This document shows, piece by piece, positions 37,337 through 47,602 of a stretch of DNA of 51,449 bases. The notes under the pieces were generated by a model, which did no database searches, had not been told where the DNA came from, and saw only the letters and a list, made by a program, of their open reading frames with translations. The stretch is from Mariniblastus sp. (lineage in GTDB: Bacteria > Planctomycetota > Planctomycetia > Pirellulales > Pirellulaceae), in the NCBI GenBank assembly GCA_029251085.1, contig JAQXDZ010000090.1, positions 1 to 51,449 on the forward strand. Direction: 5' to 3'. Position numbers and translations under genes: made by a program. Position 1 is the stretch's first letter. Each line of letters begins with the position of its first letter.

Positions 37337-40300
37337 TTAGGCATCGAAATACGTTCCGGAAACTTCAAACTCTCCGTCATTAGCCGAACCTCGCCAACTA
37401 TCGGCAGTGAACGTTAAATCGGATGTAACAAATCCAGATTTAATGCCATTGATCACATCATCGGTTCCTACCAGCGAACTAATGGAATCTGCGTCAAAAT
37501 CAATCTCGGCGAGCAATCGGTCGTTCTCTTGGATAGTGAACGAATGCCAGTTGTAGTTATCGTTGTACTCCCAATTTCCACCGGAAAAGCGGACAGCAAC
37601 CAAGTTGGTTGATGTTTGGCTAAACAGTGGGTTCGCCGAGAATCGACTCGATAACAAACTCTCTGAGTACATCATGTATCCGGTACCGGTCGCAGCGTCA
37701 TCCACCGCGATTCCGTAATTTGGATCGCCAATTTCAAATCTTAATGTTTCCGTAGCTTTAAAGAACGTTCCCGTTATTCCAAACTCTCCGAAGTTATAAC
37801 TCGATCTCCAGCTATTCGCTTCGAAAGTAATGTCCGAAGCATAGAATCCTTTTTGGATACCACCAACCGAACCGTAAACGCCGTCCATCGAAGTTACCGT
37901 ATCATTGCTAAAGTCGACCTCGGCAATCAAGCGATCCCCGTCGGCTTTTGAGAATTGTCGCCAAACATAGTTGTCGTTGTATTCCCATTGTCCACCGACA
38001 AAACGAGTCGCGATCACGTGCTTCGCATTTTGGCTAAACGGTTGATCTGAACTAAATCTCGTGAAAAGGTCCTCCACTGAGTACATCAGGTACCCGGTAC
38101 CGGTGGCGGAATCTGTGACCGCTACACCAAATCCAAGATCTCCTAGATTAAACCGCCCGGTTTCCTCCCCAGCGGTTACCCCTAATACATAATTACCCTC
38201 ACCTGCCAACGCACTAACTCGTACTTGATAGGTTCCGCCAAATTCGGAGTAGTAATCCAAAACTTCATCGCCAGTGGCCACTACTGTACCGTTGGGAGAT
38301 ATTAATTCGATTTGCAGTTGGCTAACTCCGCCATCCAACAAGCCATTTTCGAACAAGAACTCACCCGCTCCCGGCAACGTCGCAGCGATATTCACCAAAT
38401 TGTTTGGCTGAACATCGACTGAATAATAATCTGCCGCTTCTTGTGGCACCTCGTAACTAATCGTGTCCAGCGGAGTCACGTCATTTTGAAAACCGCTCGC
38501 AACGATATAAGCAATCTGACGCGTCGGACTGTTAACCCGAATCACTTGAGTTTCCCCTGGATTCAACGGACGACTGAACGCCTCATCGATCTCGACGCCC
38601 TCGACATCATAGGCACGAATTACTCCCATATCAGTTTCGCTCTCTTCTGCCCCCACAAGAATTGTCACATCCGTTTGTGGAATCGCAAAATCAGCTCGAA
38701 GCTCATCAACACCTGCCTGCCAGCCAGATCCATTGGTTGGAGACGGAGCAAACACATGTAAACCAGAAGGAGCATCGAAACTTGTACGGACCGCATAAAC
38801 ACTTCCGCCAGTGATGTTATTTGATAGCGTCATTCCATCAAAGAAGTTATCCATTACTTGGCGATCCGAAGCCGCGTCCGGGTCGGCAACTCCTTCAGAA
38901 ACAGTATCGATGTAACCGACAACATGACCCGGTAGAGTGATATCTTGTGGTGTTGTGGAACTAGATCCCGTGTCGAAATCAGCGCCCTTCGTCACGACGA
39001 GTCCGTAGGAAGTAACCGATCCGACAAGGCGGGCAAAGTAAGCATCGGTTTGGTCAGCTACAAATTGGCTGATGTGCCCATCCGACCCCGAACCCGAAGC
39101 ACCGGTCTGCAGAAGCATCCCCGCCGAATCGTAAAGTTCCAGATCGACATAGCCCGCATCGCCAAGTTGTCCAACTGCAAACGTCGCAACATCACCTGCG
39201 GTCAAATTAACCTGATACCAATCTTCCGACTTTTCAGTTTCAGTGATACTGATACCGTCGTAGGCTCGCCCATCAGACCCCAGCATATCGTCATCGTATT
39301 GCTGAAATTTCACTTGAAAATCTTCAGTTAACTGCAGTCCAACTGTGTCAGCCAAATCCCCAAGATTGATTGAGATCTGCTTCCAGTCGCCACTATCCGT
39401 CACGCTATCGGTCAAAATGGTGTGCCAGGTTATTCCGTCGTCGCTTACCGAGACACCATCACCATTAAACGTTCCGTTGAATGAGGCAGGAAGCACATCA
39501 TTCTCATCGTCATAGTTGGCATGGTAAAAGTTAAGGAACGGGTTCGAACGTGTGGACAAATCGACCGACCAAATGGCTTCATTTAAGTTTGAAAATCCTG
39601 TACCGGTGGTGTCCATGAACATTCCAAAACTACCTTCACCTGTCGCAAGGCTGTCGATGATTTGAATACGCCCTTCGGACTGCGTCGAGGTCGCTGTCCA
39701 GCCGCTACCAAATTCACCTGATTCAAAATTCTCTCCGGCAAAGAAAGGAATCTCACGAATTTCAAACTCGCCAAAAGCGCCCATCCGCTCGGCAGCAAAA
39801 GGCGCGAGATCCATGCTAGAACTCATGATATCCTGAGCCTGAGCCAATGATCCGTTATCGACCAAAGTGACCAACTCATCTTCCATCGAAGCATTGAGTA
39901 CAACCTGTGCCTGAAAGCCACCGTTAACCCCGTTGGTCGAATCAATCTCAATGGTGTATTCACCCGCATCGGCAATCGCGACAACATTCACCATCGCACG
40001 AACCCCTGTCGCCGTGCTTGACGCAAGTAAGGTTCCCGCTGGATCGTAGACATCAATACTTGGAGCGATTCCCGGATCAGCGTCGACGATGACCGACAAT
40101 GTTTGGCCCGCATCGAGTTCAATCACAAGATTTCTCGCACCAATTTCCGGAATCGTTCCGACGACACTTGAAGCGTAAATCATTGAACCGGGGAAGACCT
40201 CATCCACCGTCTCAATAGCTACGTCTTCGGAGTAAACACCAACTGCATCCCAGGCATCTTTGGTCGCGGTGTGCTCTGGCGAATTTTTACCAAAAATGTC

Positions 40301-41995
40301 TTCAGCGGCCTGCACACCAGCCGCCCGAGCATTCTGATACTGGGAATTCACAGACAAATACGTGTTGAGTGCCCGATAAGCGATTTGAGCAGCATCTTCG
40401 ATTCCAATGCCGGTAACATCGTAGTCATCACCATTATCGTTGGTGCCAACTTCACCGGCACTTAAAATGTGAAACCACTTGTTCTGAACTCCAGAATTAA
40501 AGTGTACGCCGCCATTGTCTCCAGGACTCGTCCACCACAAATCCCCTAAGTAAGTATCAGGTTGATTGTCTGAATTAGGAACGAGAAAATTCCTGATTCC
40601 ATCGCCAGCAAAGTGAAGCTCATCTCCAATCAGCCAGTCGTTGGTACCAGTCGTGTAAAATTCAAGAACCTCACCGAAGATGTCAGAGAACGACTCGTTC
40701 AGCGCGCCAGGTTCGTTTCGATATACTAGGTCGGCCGAAAATTCGGTCACTCCATGAGCGATTTCATGACCAACAACGTCCAGAGAAACGAGAGGCCCAA
40801 AATCAACCCCATCGCCTTCTCCGTATTGCATCTCGGAACCATTCCAAAATGCATTCACAAGGTTGTTGCTTACATTGACATAGGAAGTCAATGTTGCACC
40901 AGCGTCGTCGTAAGAATCTCGACCAAACCAATCCTCAAGCATGGACAGCATGTTTTCGGCACCCCAGTGTGCCGACACCCCTGAATTTGCATTGGGAGAG
41001 TCGAACAACGTGCTGCTCGAAGTAATGTCAATCGCATTGGTAAAATCACCTACGGCGCCAGTTTGATTGTCAAAGGTGATCACACCATCCGTGACCTGCT
41101 GGAGCCGAAATTGACCGGTACCAAATTCGTCAGCAATGAAATCGACTACGCCGTTGTAGTGGCTGTCTCCAGTCGCTGCGACATCGGCAAACTTCATCCG
41201 ACTCTCAACCGCTTCAATGACACCACTATTTGCATTGACGTAAACATAATCTCGAGTCCCTAAATCAAGGGCATACATGTCAAATTTATAGGTGGGTATG
41301 CTCGAACCGTCTGCGTTGGTTACGTAGACAATCTCGCCGGTTGGTGTTCCCTCAAGCCCCATTTGGCCTGCGCGTATTGGATCCTGCCAAGCGTATTGTT
41401 GAGCACCAATGAACCCCGCAGCAAGTGAATAAGCCTGTTCGTTGTTTAACGAAATTTCGGAAACAGGATTTTGGATACCAACACGATCACCACTAACGGA
41501 GACAATCATCGAATCCTTCATGTGGATCGAATAACTGCTCCCTTGAATGCGGTGTCCATTAAAATATTGCTGATATTTTGCGTGCTCAAACCCATAGGCA
41601 TCGCTCCATGATTTCTGCAATTTGATCGACTCGTTTTCACCCAATCCAAGATGCTCTCGAAGCATCGTGATTCCATCGGCTTTCGAAAGCGGTTCGTCAA
41701 ATATGAGTAAATCAGTTGTACCAACGTAATTTACAGTCGGAAGCAAACTTGCATCCATCGTCTGGTAGTTGTCGACAGAGTAACCATTGTTTGCCGAAGC
41801 GTCTTGCTGAGTTGTCATCATCGCGGGGTTTATCACCTCGACCATGTCGTTCGCGACCACTACCGTCGGAAACTGACCAAGATCTGCCGCCAACAGCTGC
41901 CGAGGTTCAAGATTGTTGTAATCAAAACTCTTGCCTCCTTTGTCCCGGTACCTTTTTGCGCGGATGGGAAGCGTCTTTTTTTTGCGAGACTTCAT
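37337..41995 (-). CDS. Giant secreted thermolysin-family (M4) metallopeptidase
   Basis: The 1552-residue protein starts with a basic segment and LEPRQLLAAD, a motif of planctomycete exported proteins. A propeptide region (FTP/PepSY-like, about residues 80-260) leads to the peptidase: HEIAH at 410-414, the third zinc ligand E434 (in ALNESFSD) exactly 20 residues after H414 as in thermolysin, and GGVHFNSGV matching thermolysin's H231 motif. About 700 residues of extracellular beta-sandwich domains follow. The C-terminus holds two copies of a 135-residue module (from about 1280 and 1418), each with FGVAVTDSATGTGYLMY-like and GQWEYNDNY-like blocks. It probably degrades external protein. Confidence 0.93.
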   Translation of the reverse strand: MKSRKKKTLPIRAKRYRDKGGKSFDYNNLEPRQLLAADLGQFPTVVVANDMVEVINPAMMTTQQDASANNGYSVDNYQTMDASLLPTVNYVGTTDLLIFDEPLSKADGITMLREHLGLGENESIKLQKSWSDAYGFEHAKYQQYFNGHRIQGSSYSIHMKDSMIVSVSGDRVGIQNPVSEISLNNEQAYSLAAGFIGAQQYAWQDPIRAGQMGLEGTPTGEIVYVTNADGSSIPTYKFDMYALDLGTRDYVYVNANSGVIEAVESRMKFADVAATGDSHYNGVVDFIADEFGTGQFRLQQVTDGVITFDNQTGAVGDFTNAIDITSSSTLFDSPNANSGVSAHWGAENMLSMLEDWFGRDSYDDAGATLTSYVNVSNNLVNAFWNGSEMQYGEGDGVDFGPLVSLDVVGHEIAHGVTEFSADLVYRNEPGALNESFSDIFGEVLEFYTTGTNDWLIGDELHFAGDGIRNFLVPNSDNQPDTYLGDLWWTSPGDNGGVHFNSGVQNKWFHILSAGEVGTNDNGDDYDVTGIGIEDAAQIAYRALNTYLSVNSQYQNARAAGVQAAEDIFGKNSPEHTATKDAWDAVGVYSEDVAIETVDEVFPGSMIYASSVVGTIPEIGARNLVIELDAGQTLSVIVDADPGIAPSIDVYDPAGTLLASSTATGVRAMVNVVAIADAGEYTIEIDSTNGVNGGFQAQVVLNASMEDELVTLVDNGSLAQAQDIMSSSMDLAPFAAERMGAFGEFEIREIPFFAGENFESGEFGSGWTATSTQSEGRIQIIDSLATGEGSFGMFMDTTGTGFSNLNEAIWSVDLSTRSNPFLNFYHANYDDENDVLPASFNGTFNGDGVSVSDDGITWHTILTDSVTDSGDWKQISINLGDLADTVGLQLTEDFQVKFQQYDDDMLGSDGRAYDGISITETEKSEDWYQVNLTAGDVATFAVGQLGDAGYVDLELYDSAGMLLQTGASGSGSDGHISQFVADQTDAYFARLVGSVTSYGLVVTKGADFDTGSSSTTPQDITLPGHVVGYIDTVSEGVADPDAASDRQVMDNFFDGMTLSNNITGGSVYAVRTSFDAPSGLHVFAPSPTNGSGWQAGVDELRADFAIPQTDVTILVGAEESETDMGVIRAYDVEGVEIDEAFSRPLNPGETQVIRVNSPTRQIAYIVASGFQNDVTPLDTISYEVPQEAADYYSVDVQPNNLVNIAATLPGAGEFLFENGLLDGGVSQLQIELISPNGTVVATGDEVLDYYSEFGGTYQVRVSALAGEGNYVLGVTAGEETGRFNLGDLGFGVAVTDSATGTGYLMYSVEDLFTRFSSDQPFSQNAKHVIATRFVGGQWEYNDNYVWRQFSKADGDRLIAEVDFSNDTVTSMDGVYGSVGGIQKGFYASDITFEANSWRSSYNFGEFGITGTFFKATETLRFEIGDPNYGIAVDDAATGTGYMMYSESLLSSRFSANPLFSQTSTNLVAVRFSGGNWEYNDNYNWHSFTIQENDRLLAEIDFDADSISSLVGTDDVINGIKSGFVTSDLTFTADSWRGSANDGEFEVSGTYFDA

Positions 41996-42124
41996 TTGGA
42001 TGCCTGAATAATTGCGGGAACAAACTGAAAAACTTGACGTGATGAAAACGTAAAAAAGACGGTAACGCAGCTCTCGGGTGCACGAATAAGTAACGATAAA
42101 AACGATTCTGCGGCCGAACTGTCC

Positions 42125-42176
42125 TGTAAAACGACGATAATGCGGTAAATTCGATCACAAGTCGCCGTATTTTACA
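42125..42176. repeat. Inverted repeat upstream of the M4 peptidase gene
   Basis: TGTAAAA and TTTTACA (perfect 7 bases) flank a further imperfect CGACGA/TCGCCG pairing and a 24-base centre. Located about 130 bases before the peptidase start. Confidence 0.4.
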
Positions 42177-42502
42177 AGTAATCGTCCTCACAATCGGTAC
42201 AACCGGCATGCCCATCTGAAGGCCATGTTAGTTCAAATTCTCGCATTCGCAAAAATTTCTCGGAACATATAAAGAAAAAGTTTCGGCCTGCCTTTTGGCT
42301 GGAATCGCCTGTATTCACGACGAAAACCGAACATAAAAACAGTCAATCCTGGGGGGGTCAAAGGTCTTCTCCGCCGCTGCTCGGTAGCCCAACAGGAAAC
42401 TTAGTCAGTCTTGTGAAACGACGTTAAGACAAACGTCCATTCTGAACGGCTCATCCTTCAAACTGTAGACAGAAGTCGATATCGCCAAAGCGGTGCAGCC
42501 CA

Positions 42503-42556
42503 GGCAGAGACGTCCGCGAGAAGCGAATTAACGTCGATCTACATGCAATCTCTGCC
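42503..42556. repeat. Inverted repeat GGCAGAGA/TCTCTGCC
   Basis: A perfect 8-base pair of arms 38 bases apart, with a small CGC-GAGAA-GCG hairpin inside the loop. It would fold as a branched RNA stem if transcribed. Confidence 0.4.
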
Positions 42557-42715
42557 GACGCAGTCGTCCAAACAGATACTCGGGCGAACAAAATGTATTC
42601 TCGCTACTTTCGCCGCTAAACTAAGCTTCAACGGACTTTCCGAGCTAGTTTTTGGCGGGAAATCAAAAGTTATTCGTTTGACGATCGACGGCAAAATTTC
42701 GAAGCCAACATCATT

Positions 42716-42736
42716 AATCGGTGATTCCCACCGATT
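42716..42736. repeat. Inverted repeat AATCGGTG/CACCGATT
   Basis: A perfect 8-base stem with a 5-base loop and no T-run, in the middle of the gene-free region. Could be an operator or an RNA hairpin. Confidence 0.45.
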
Positions 42737-43241
42737 TAACATTTGCCCTGCCATTTGATTTGCTACTCAAGGAATTGCGTGAAAGGCTTGCCAAACGTGA
42801 GGTTTTCAAAGCTAGAAGCCGGTGCGTCCCAGCATACCGCCAGAACGACCAATTTTAGAACCTTTCTAACCGTGTAGTTAACGGTCAATCTTTGCCAGTC
42901 AATCTTTTCCAGTAATTCGGGGTAGCTAATCACCAACGGTCTCATTCGCGACAAAGATTACGAATCCTATTCGCCAATCGTTGTAAATTCGTTCAAGCTT
43001 TTTTATACTCACGCACTTGGAGTGGGGAAATTTAGGCCAATCCTGGTCGGTCTCCTCTGACTTTGACGTGATTTTTTGCTTGAATCGCTTAAACTCAGGG
43101 GCAAACTAGAGCGCCGCACTATCACTCCAAGACTTGGTTTTAATCTTGTTAATGACCAAGCCGTTCTAAAACAACAAATCAATTCGATCCTCACTCCTGG
43201 CGGATCGTCTGCGACAAAACAACCTGAAACGGGGATTTTTA

Positions 43242-44870
43242 ATGAGCGACGCAAACTCAATCGAACTTCCGGAAATTACGGATAAGCGATTTTTTGGTCA
43301 CCCGATGGGACTCGCCGTCCTCTTTTTTGCCGAGATGTGGGAACGATTCTCCTACTACGGAATGCGGGCACTGCTGATCTTTTACCTAACTGAGCATTGG
43401 CTTTTAGGCGAAAATTCAAACTTGGTTTATGGTGCCTACACCTCTTTGGTATACATCACACCCGTTTTGGGCGGTTACCTCGCCGACAAATTTCTCGGCC
43501 AAAGAAAAGCAGTCACCTACGGGGCCTTACTGTTGACTCTTGGCCATGGCCTGATGGCCTTTGAGGGAGACGGAGGGTCTAGCGGATATTCGATACAAAT
43601 CTTTTACCTCGCCCTCGCGTTTATTATTGTTGGCTCAGGATTCTTGAAGGCTAATATTTCTGTAATCGTTGGTCAGCTTTATCCAAAAGCGGATTTCCGC
43701 CGAGATGGTGCTTACACCATTTTCTATATGGGCATCAACTTAGGCGCGGCACTAGGTGCCATTGTCTGTGGCTACCTTGGGCAAAGTGATGACTGGGGGT
43801 GGAAATACGGCTTTGGTGCGGCGGGAGTCGGCATGCTACTCGGACTGGTAGTTTTCGTCTTAGGCAAACCGTTACTCCATGGTCGAGGCGAGTCAACCCA
43901 TCAAAAACTAACCTTCCCCTTAGAGATGCTCCTTTACGTCGTGGGCATTGCCGCGGTCATCGTTTGCTGGTTGCTTGTTCAAAATCAGGCGGTTGTAGGC
44001 TGGCTACTGGGAATCCTAGGTCTTCTCCTTGTCCTCTACGTTATCTTCACGGCTGTCGTCAAACTTACGCCGGTTGAGAGAGATCGAATTTTCGCCTGTA
44101 TGTTTTTGATTTTCGGCTCGATCCTATTTTGGGCTCTGTTTGAGCAGGCAGGATCCTCACTCAATCTGCTGACCGATAAAATGGTTGATAAAAACATTTT
44201 TGGATTCGACGTTGCTGCTTCGATGTTCCAATCGATCAATGCTATTTATATCGTTCTTCTTGCCCCTGTTTTCGCATTTATTTGGATATTTCTTGGTGCT
44301 CGGGGACTTGAACCGTCAGCCGGTGCGAAATTTGGACTCGGCATGATTCAATTGGGAGCTGGCTTTCTAATTTTGGTTGTTGGTGCTAACTCGGTCGAGC
44401 CTGGTGCCCTGATCCCGGTTCTGTTTATCTTTTTAATCTACCTCCTTCACACCACGGGTGAACTTTGTCTTTCTCCGGTTGGCTTAAGTGCGATGAACCG
44501 CTTAGCACCCGCCAATCTTGCATCTATCATCATGGGAACTTGGTTCTTTGCTGCAGCAAGCGGCAATTTCGCAGCGGGCTTGATCGCGAAGGCAACCGGC
44601 GGCGAGGGAAGCCTTGAAGCTTCGAAAGAGATTGTAGCTGGTAGCCCTGAGGCTATTGCTTACATCGAAAACGTCAACTCGGTCTACACGACCATTGGTT
44701 GGGTCGCTGTGGCTGTCGGCGTGGTGCTGATTTTGCTCTCGCCGCTGATTAAAAAGCTGATGCATCTCGATACGCTTGGCGATGCAGACCATTCCCTCGC
44801 TGGACAAAGCGAGCTTGCTGAACCACAAGCAGCTGGAATGGATACTTCTGGAGAAAGTATCGATATCTAA
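43242..44870 (+). CDS. POT/PTR2-family proton-coupled oligopeptide transporter
   Basis: The 542-residue protein has 12 or more hydrophobic segments and the POT signature EMWERFSYYGMRALL near its N-terminus, including the ExxERFxYY proton-coupling motif, then GGYLADKFLGQRK. A later block (TGELCLSPVGLSAMNRLAP) is the second family signature. POT proteins import di- and tripeptides with protons. This fits the neighbouring secreted peptidase, which would release peptides outside the cell. A GGGG-rich ribosome-binding site precedes the ATG, and a strong terminator follows. Confidence 0.94.
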   Translation: MSDANSIELPEITDKRFFGHPMGLAVLFFAEMWERFSYYGMRALLIFYLTEHWLLGENSNLVYGAYTSLVYITPVLGGYLADKFLGQRKAVTYGALLLTLGHGLMAFEGDGGSSGYSIQIFYLALAFIIVGSGFLKANISVIVGQLYPKADFRRDGAYTIFYMGINLGAALGAIVCGYLGQSDDWGWKYGFGAAGVGMLLGLVVFVLGKPLLHGRGESTHQKLTFPLEMLLYVVGIAAVIVCWLLVQNQAVVGWLLGILGLLLVLYVIFTAVVKLTPVERDRIFACMFLIFGSILFWALFEQAGSSLNLLTDKMVDKNIFGFDVAASMFQSINAIYIVLLAPVFAFIWIFLGARGLEPSAGAKFGLGMIQLGAGFLILVVGANSVEPGALIPVLFIFLIYLLHTTGELCLSPVGLSAMNRLAPANLASIIMGTWFFAAASGNFAAGLIAKATGGEGSLEASKEIVAGSPEAIAYIENVNSVYTTIGWVAVAVGVVLILLSPLIKKLMHLDTLGDADHSLAGQSELAEPQAAGMDTSGESIDI

Positions 44871-44887
44871 TCTTTTAAGCGATCGAT

Positions 44888-44925
44888 AAACGGCCGTTCC
44901 TTTATCGGGAGCGGCCGTTTTTTTT
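44888..44925 (+). terminator. Rho-independent terminator after the POT gene
   Basis: A GC-rich stem (AAACGGCCGTTCC with GGGAGCGGCCGTTT, including G-T pairs) is followed by an uninterrupted T-run. It sits 18 bases after the stop. Confidence 0.9.
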
Positions 44926-44995
44926 GTTTGTGCTGGCTGTGGAACCACAATGTCCACCTGAACAAGTCGATTCCCGACTGATCATACCTGAGCTG

Positions 44996-45691
44996 TTATC
45001 GCAGCCCCCGAAACAACGACGACCCCACGCGAACCAACGTTGCGCCTGCCTCGATTGCAACCTCAAAATCCCTGCTCATCCCCATCGACAATTCACGAAG
45101 TTCTACGTTCGGCGGGGCGCTCCCCCGGTTTGACTCCAGCAGTTCGCGAAGCAAATCAAATTCCCGGCGCACATCTTGCTGACCACTGCCTAACCCAGCC
45201 ATACACATCAACCCCGTCACTCGCAAACTGTTCAGCGGTTCGATTGCCTCAATTACCGACGCCATTTCATCCGGAGAAAACCCGTGCTTCGCCACTTCGC
45301 CAGACACGTTAACCTCCAGCAAAACGTCTACCAGTTTACCGGACTGCAATCCCGCTTCTTGGATTGACTTAAGCAGCCTGAGACTATCGCATGAATGAAT
45401 CAGCGCAGTCGATTCAACCGTCCGCTTTACTTTGTTCCGCTGAAGATGCCCAATCATGTGCCAACGCACATCGAGGTCCTGCATTTCACTGGACTTTTCC
45501 CAAAGAACCTGAGGGCGATTTTCTCCGAGAGTACGACATCCTGCGGCAACCAGAGCCCGAGTCGTTGCTACGTCGACATATTTCGTGACGCCGACGAGAC
45601 AGACATCCGAAGCATCTCGTCCGGAACGCTTCGCCGCCTCGGCAATTTGTTGCTGAACCGCCGCCACGTTTTCTGCAAGTTGTTCTTCCAT
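44996..45691 (-). CDS. YggS/PLPBP-type pyridoxal-phosphate homeostasis protein
   Basis: The 231-residue protein has the YggS fold signature: VGVTKYVD with PLP lysine K37, GENRPQVLWEK, WHMIGHLQRNKVK, LLEVNVSGEVAKHGF and LSMGMSRDFEVAIEAGATLVRVGS. Members bind PLP without a known catalytic reaction and help keep PLP and amino-acid pools balanced. Length is typical. It is convergent with the POT gene and lies about 120 bases downstream of the heparinase-like gene on the same strand. Confidence 0.93.
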   Translation of the reverse strand: MEEQLAENVAAVQQQIAEAAKRSGRDASDVCLVGVTKYVDVATTRALVAAGCRTLGENRPQVLWEKSSEMQDLDVRWHMIGHLQRNKVKRTVESTALIHSCDSLRLLKSIQEAGLQSGKLVDVLLEVNVSGEVAKHGFSPDEMASVIEAIEPLNSLRVTGLMCMAGLGSGQQDVRREFDLLRELLESNRGSAPPNVELRELSMGMSRDFEVAIEAGATLVRVGSSLFRGLR

Positions 45692-45811
45692 GATCTAATC
45701 TCGATACTCAAGCCTTCACGAACGTAATTCACCTTAGCAATTCAGCCTAGCTCGGTGTCTGATCCAGGCCAACCACGGCTAAGCATCAACCCAACAAACT
45801 CTCAACAATTT

Positions 45812-47602
45812 TCACTCAATCTCCATTAACCGTTCTACCGAACCGTTTTTCGAAAACTGGCTAAACAAGAATTCTCCAGTAAAATTTTCCCCAAAGAATG
45901 TCCGATTCCCTTTGGTCGCCAACGATCGGTAAAAGAACCATTGCTGTTTATTAAGATGCACTCGAAAGGCAGCACCGTCATCGCTACGGATGCGATTCAA
46001 GTTTTCAGCGACGGTTAACGACCGCCAGGTCCTCTTTTTACAACTTCGTTTAGGGGCCAGATCAAAAAACAATGGAGCGTAGAGCCCGCTTCCGTGACAA
46101 TTCTGCGTTAATTTGATCGCGTCTTCGACGATCTCGAACGAATGCTTGGTTCGCGCCACCTTCCACTCGGGCAATGCCAAAGGAAGAACGAGTGATTGTA
46201 TCTTACCTTTCCGCAATAAATACATCTCCGTGGTTTCAGATTCTCGCAGACCTTCAATTTCCTCCGCAAGTGGAAATGAACAGCGATAACTTAACTCCGC
46301 CTCTGCGGGAAGGACCACTGCGTCCGCGATCAGTAAGAATCGGTCGACTTTAGAAAGCAGAAATTGCCGGGTCAACAGTCCTCCGCCGTCAAGCTTTTTC
46401 TCCAACTCCAAATACTCAATTGCCTCATCGCTTTGGGTGCAGCTAATTTCAAACGCGGCACTAGAACTCAGCGGCTTTCCGTTTGCCAAAATGTCTGGAG
46501 TGGTTTCACCACATATGAGCCCGCATTTACGGCTTAGCTCACTGAAGATTTTCCCATTCGAAAAATTGACGGCCAGTCTAGGCGAGTTTCGATTCCAATC
46601 TGAGCGCATTAGCGCTGACTCACTCCACTCCGAGACATTACTGGCGTCGATACCAAGGGCATTCGCGGAACCGGATTCCTCTGATGCTTTTTCAACTTTC
46701 CCCCGCGCTTGTTTTAATAATATTTTGTCATCGCTGTCACTTGAGAGCTTTAACAAACATCTCAAAAATGCTTTACTTGCTGCCGATGAATCATGGTCTG
46801 AAAAAACTAGTTTTCGATCAAAACGCATCATTCTTATTACTTGACGCACCATCCATTCCAACTGAGAAACAACATCAAGACCAGTGTCTTGCGTCAAGAC
46901 TGACTTATCTTTCATCGCATCAACGATCAACTGACAGCGCACCCAACTGGCGGCAAGCACTCCAAAACTGGGCAGGCAACGCGTGGTGGGCCAACCGTCA
47001 TGATCAAGCAATTCTGAAATCGAGAGACTCATCTTTCGAATTGCTTCTAGTGCCCAGAGTTGACGCCCATCCCATTCTGGAAATTGGCAAGACACCACCA
47101 GCGGTAACTCAATCGCCAACCACTGGTAGGCTTCCATGGAAATTCCAGAATTACTCTCTACTGCTTTTGAGACATCGAACAGGCGGTCCACAGTGCCTTG
47201 CCATTGAACAAAGTCAGATTTCCCAACGAGCTTTCGAACCGAATAAGAGGCGGCTAAAACAAGGTATGCCTCGGACACACATGCAGAGTTCAGAGAGTAA
47301 TCTTGAACTGCTTTCACAACCTCATCGGCAACCTCTGCGACCTGAGATTGCAAATTTAAATTAACACGCCAGCGTTCACCGGAATCAATCGCGGCGGGGC
47401 TTACTTTGCCATCAACCATCCAGGAGCAAGGGGATTTGGCGTTCGACGTCTTACCACAGCTTAACAACTCGGAGAGACTAATCGCCGCTGGCTGAACAGA
47501 TTCTAAAAACTCGCTGTTTCCCCAATCCATTTCACAAAACAAATCTTTTGGAACACTGTTTGCCGAACTTGTTGCCAAGTTTTCTTCAAATTTCTTCGTC
47601 AT
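45812..47602 (-). CDS. Unknown protein, possibly heparinase II/III-like fold
   Basis: The product is about 596 residues from ATG 47602 (MTKKFEENL); the frame is open to a TTG at 47641. The first 300 residues look alpha-helical with repeating paired helices, as in an alpha/alpha toroid. The rest is beta-rich with segments such as LMRSDWNRNSPRLAVNFSNG and LEKKLDGGGLLTRQFLL, reminiscent of the C-terminal beta-sandwich of heparinase II/III-like proteins. I see no signal peptide and cannot point to catalytic His/Tyr residues, so a lyase role is only a suggestion. The gene itself is secure; function is not. Confidence 0.72.
   Translation of the reverse strand: MTKKFEENLATSSANSVPKDLFCEMDWGNSEFLESVQPAAISLSELLSCGKTSNAKSPCSWMVDGKVSPAAIDSGERWRVNLNLQSQVAEVADEVVKAVQDYSLNSACVSEAYLVLAASYSVRKLVGKSDFVQWQGTVDRLFDVSKAVESNSGISMEAYQWLAIELPLVVSCQFPEWDGRQLWALEAIRKMSLSISELLDHDGWPTTRCLPSFGVLAASWVRCQLIVDAMKDKSVLTQDTGLDVVSQLEWMVRQVIRMMRFDRKLVFSDHDSSAASKAFLRCLLKLSSDSDDKILLKQARGKVEKASEESGSANALGIDASNVSEWSESALMRSDWNRNSPRLAVNFSNGKIFSELSRKCGLICGETTPDILANGKPLSSSAAFEISCTQSDEAIEYLELEKKLDGGGLLTRQFLLSKVDRFLLIADAVVLPAEAELSYRCSFPLAEEIEGLRESETTEMYLLRKGKIQSLVLPLALPEWKVARTKHSFEIVEDAIKLTQNCHGSGLYAPLFFDLAPKRSCKKRTWRSLTVAENLNRIRSDDGAAFRVHLNKQQWFFYRSLATKGNRTFFGENFTGEFLFSQFSKNGSVERLMEIE

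Larger units (their letters stand above)
41996..43241. other. Long gene-free region with several inverted repeats
   Basis: About 1.25 kb between divergent genes, the longest non-coding stretch in the window. Short frames here have no ribosome-binding site, domain or plausible composition. It holds inverted repeats at 42125-42176, 42503-42556 and 42716-42736, and a run of seven G residues at 42351-42357. It must carry promoters for both neighbours and could encode a structured RNA. Confidence 0.5.

Noticed and set aside
42539..42758. Overlapping 71-residue frames on both strands in the gene-free region
   Set aside because: Neither has a ribosome-binding site, domain or plausible composition. 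Each is the other's antisense shadow.
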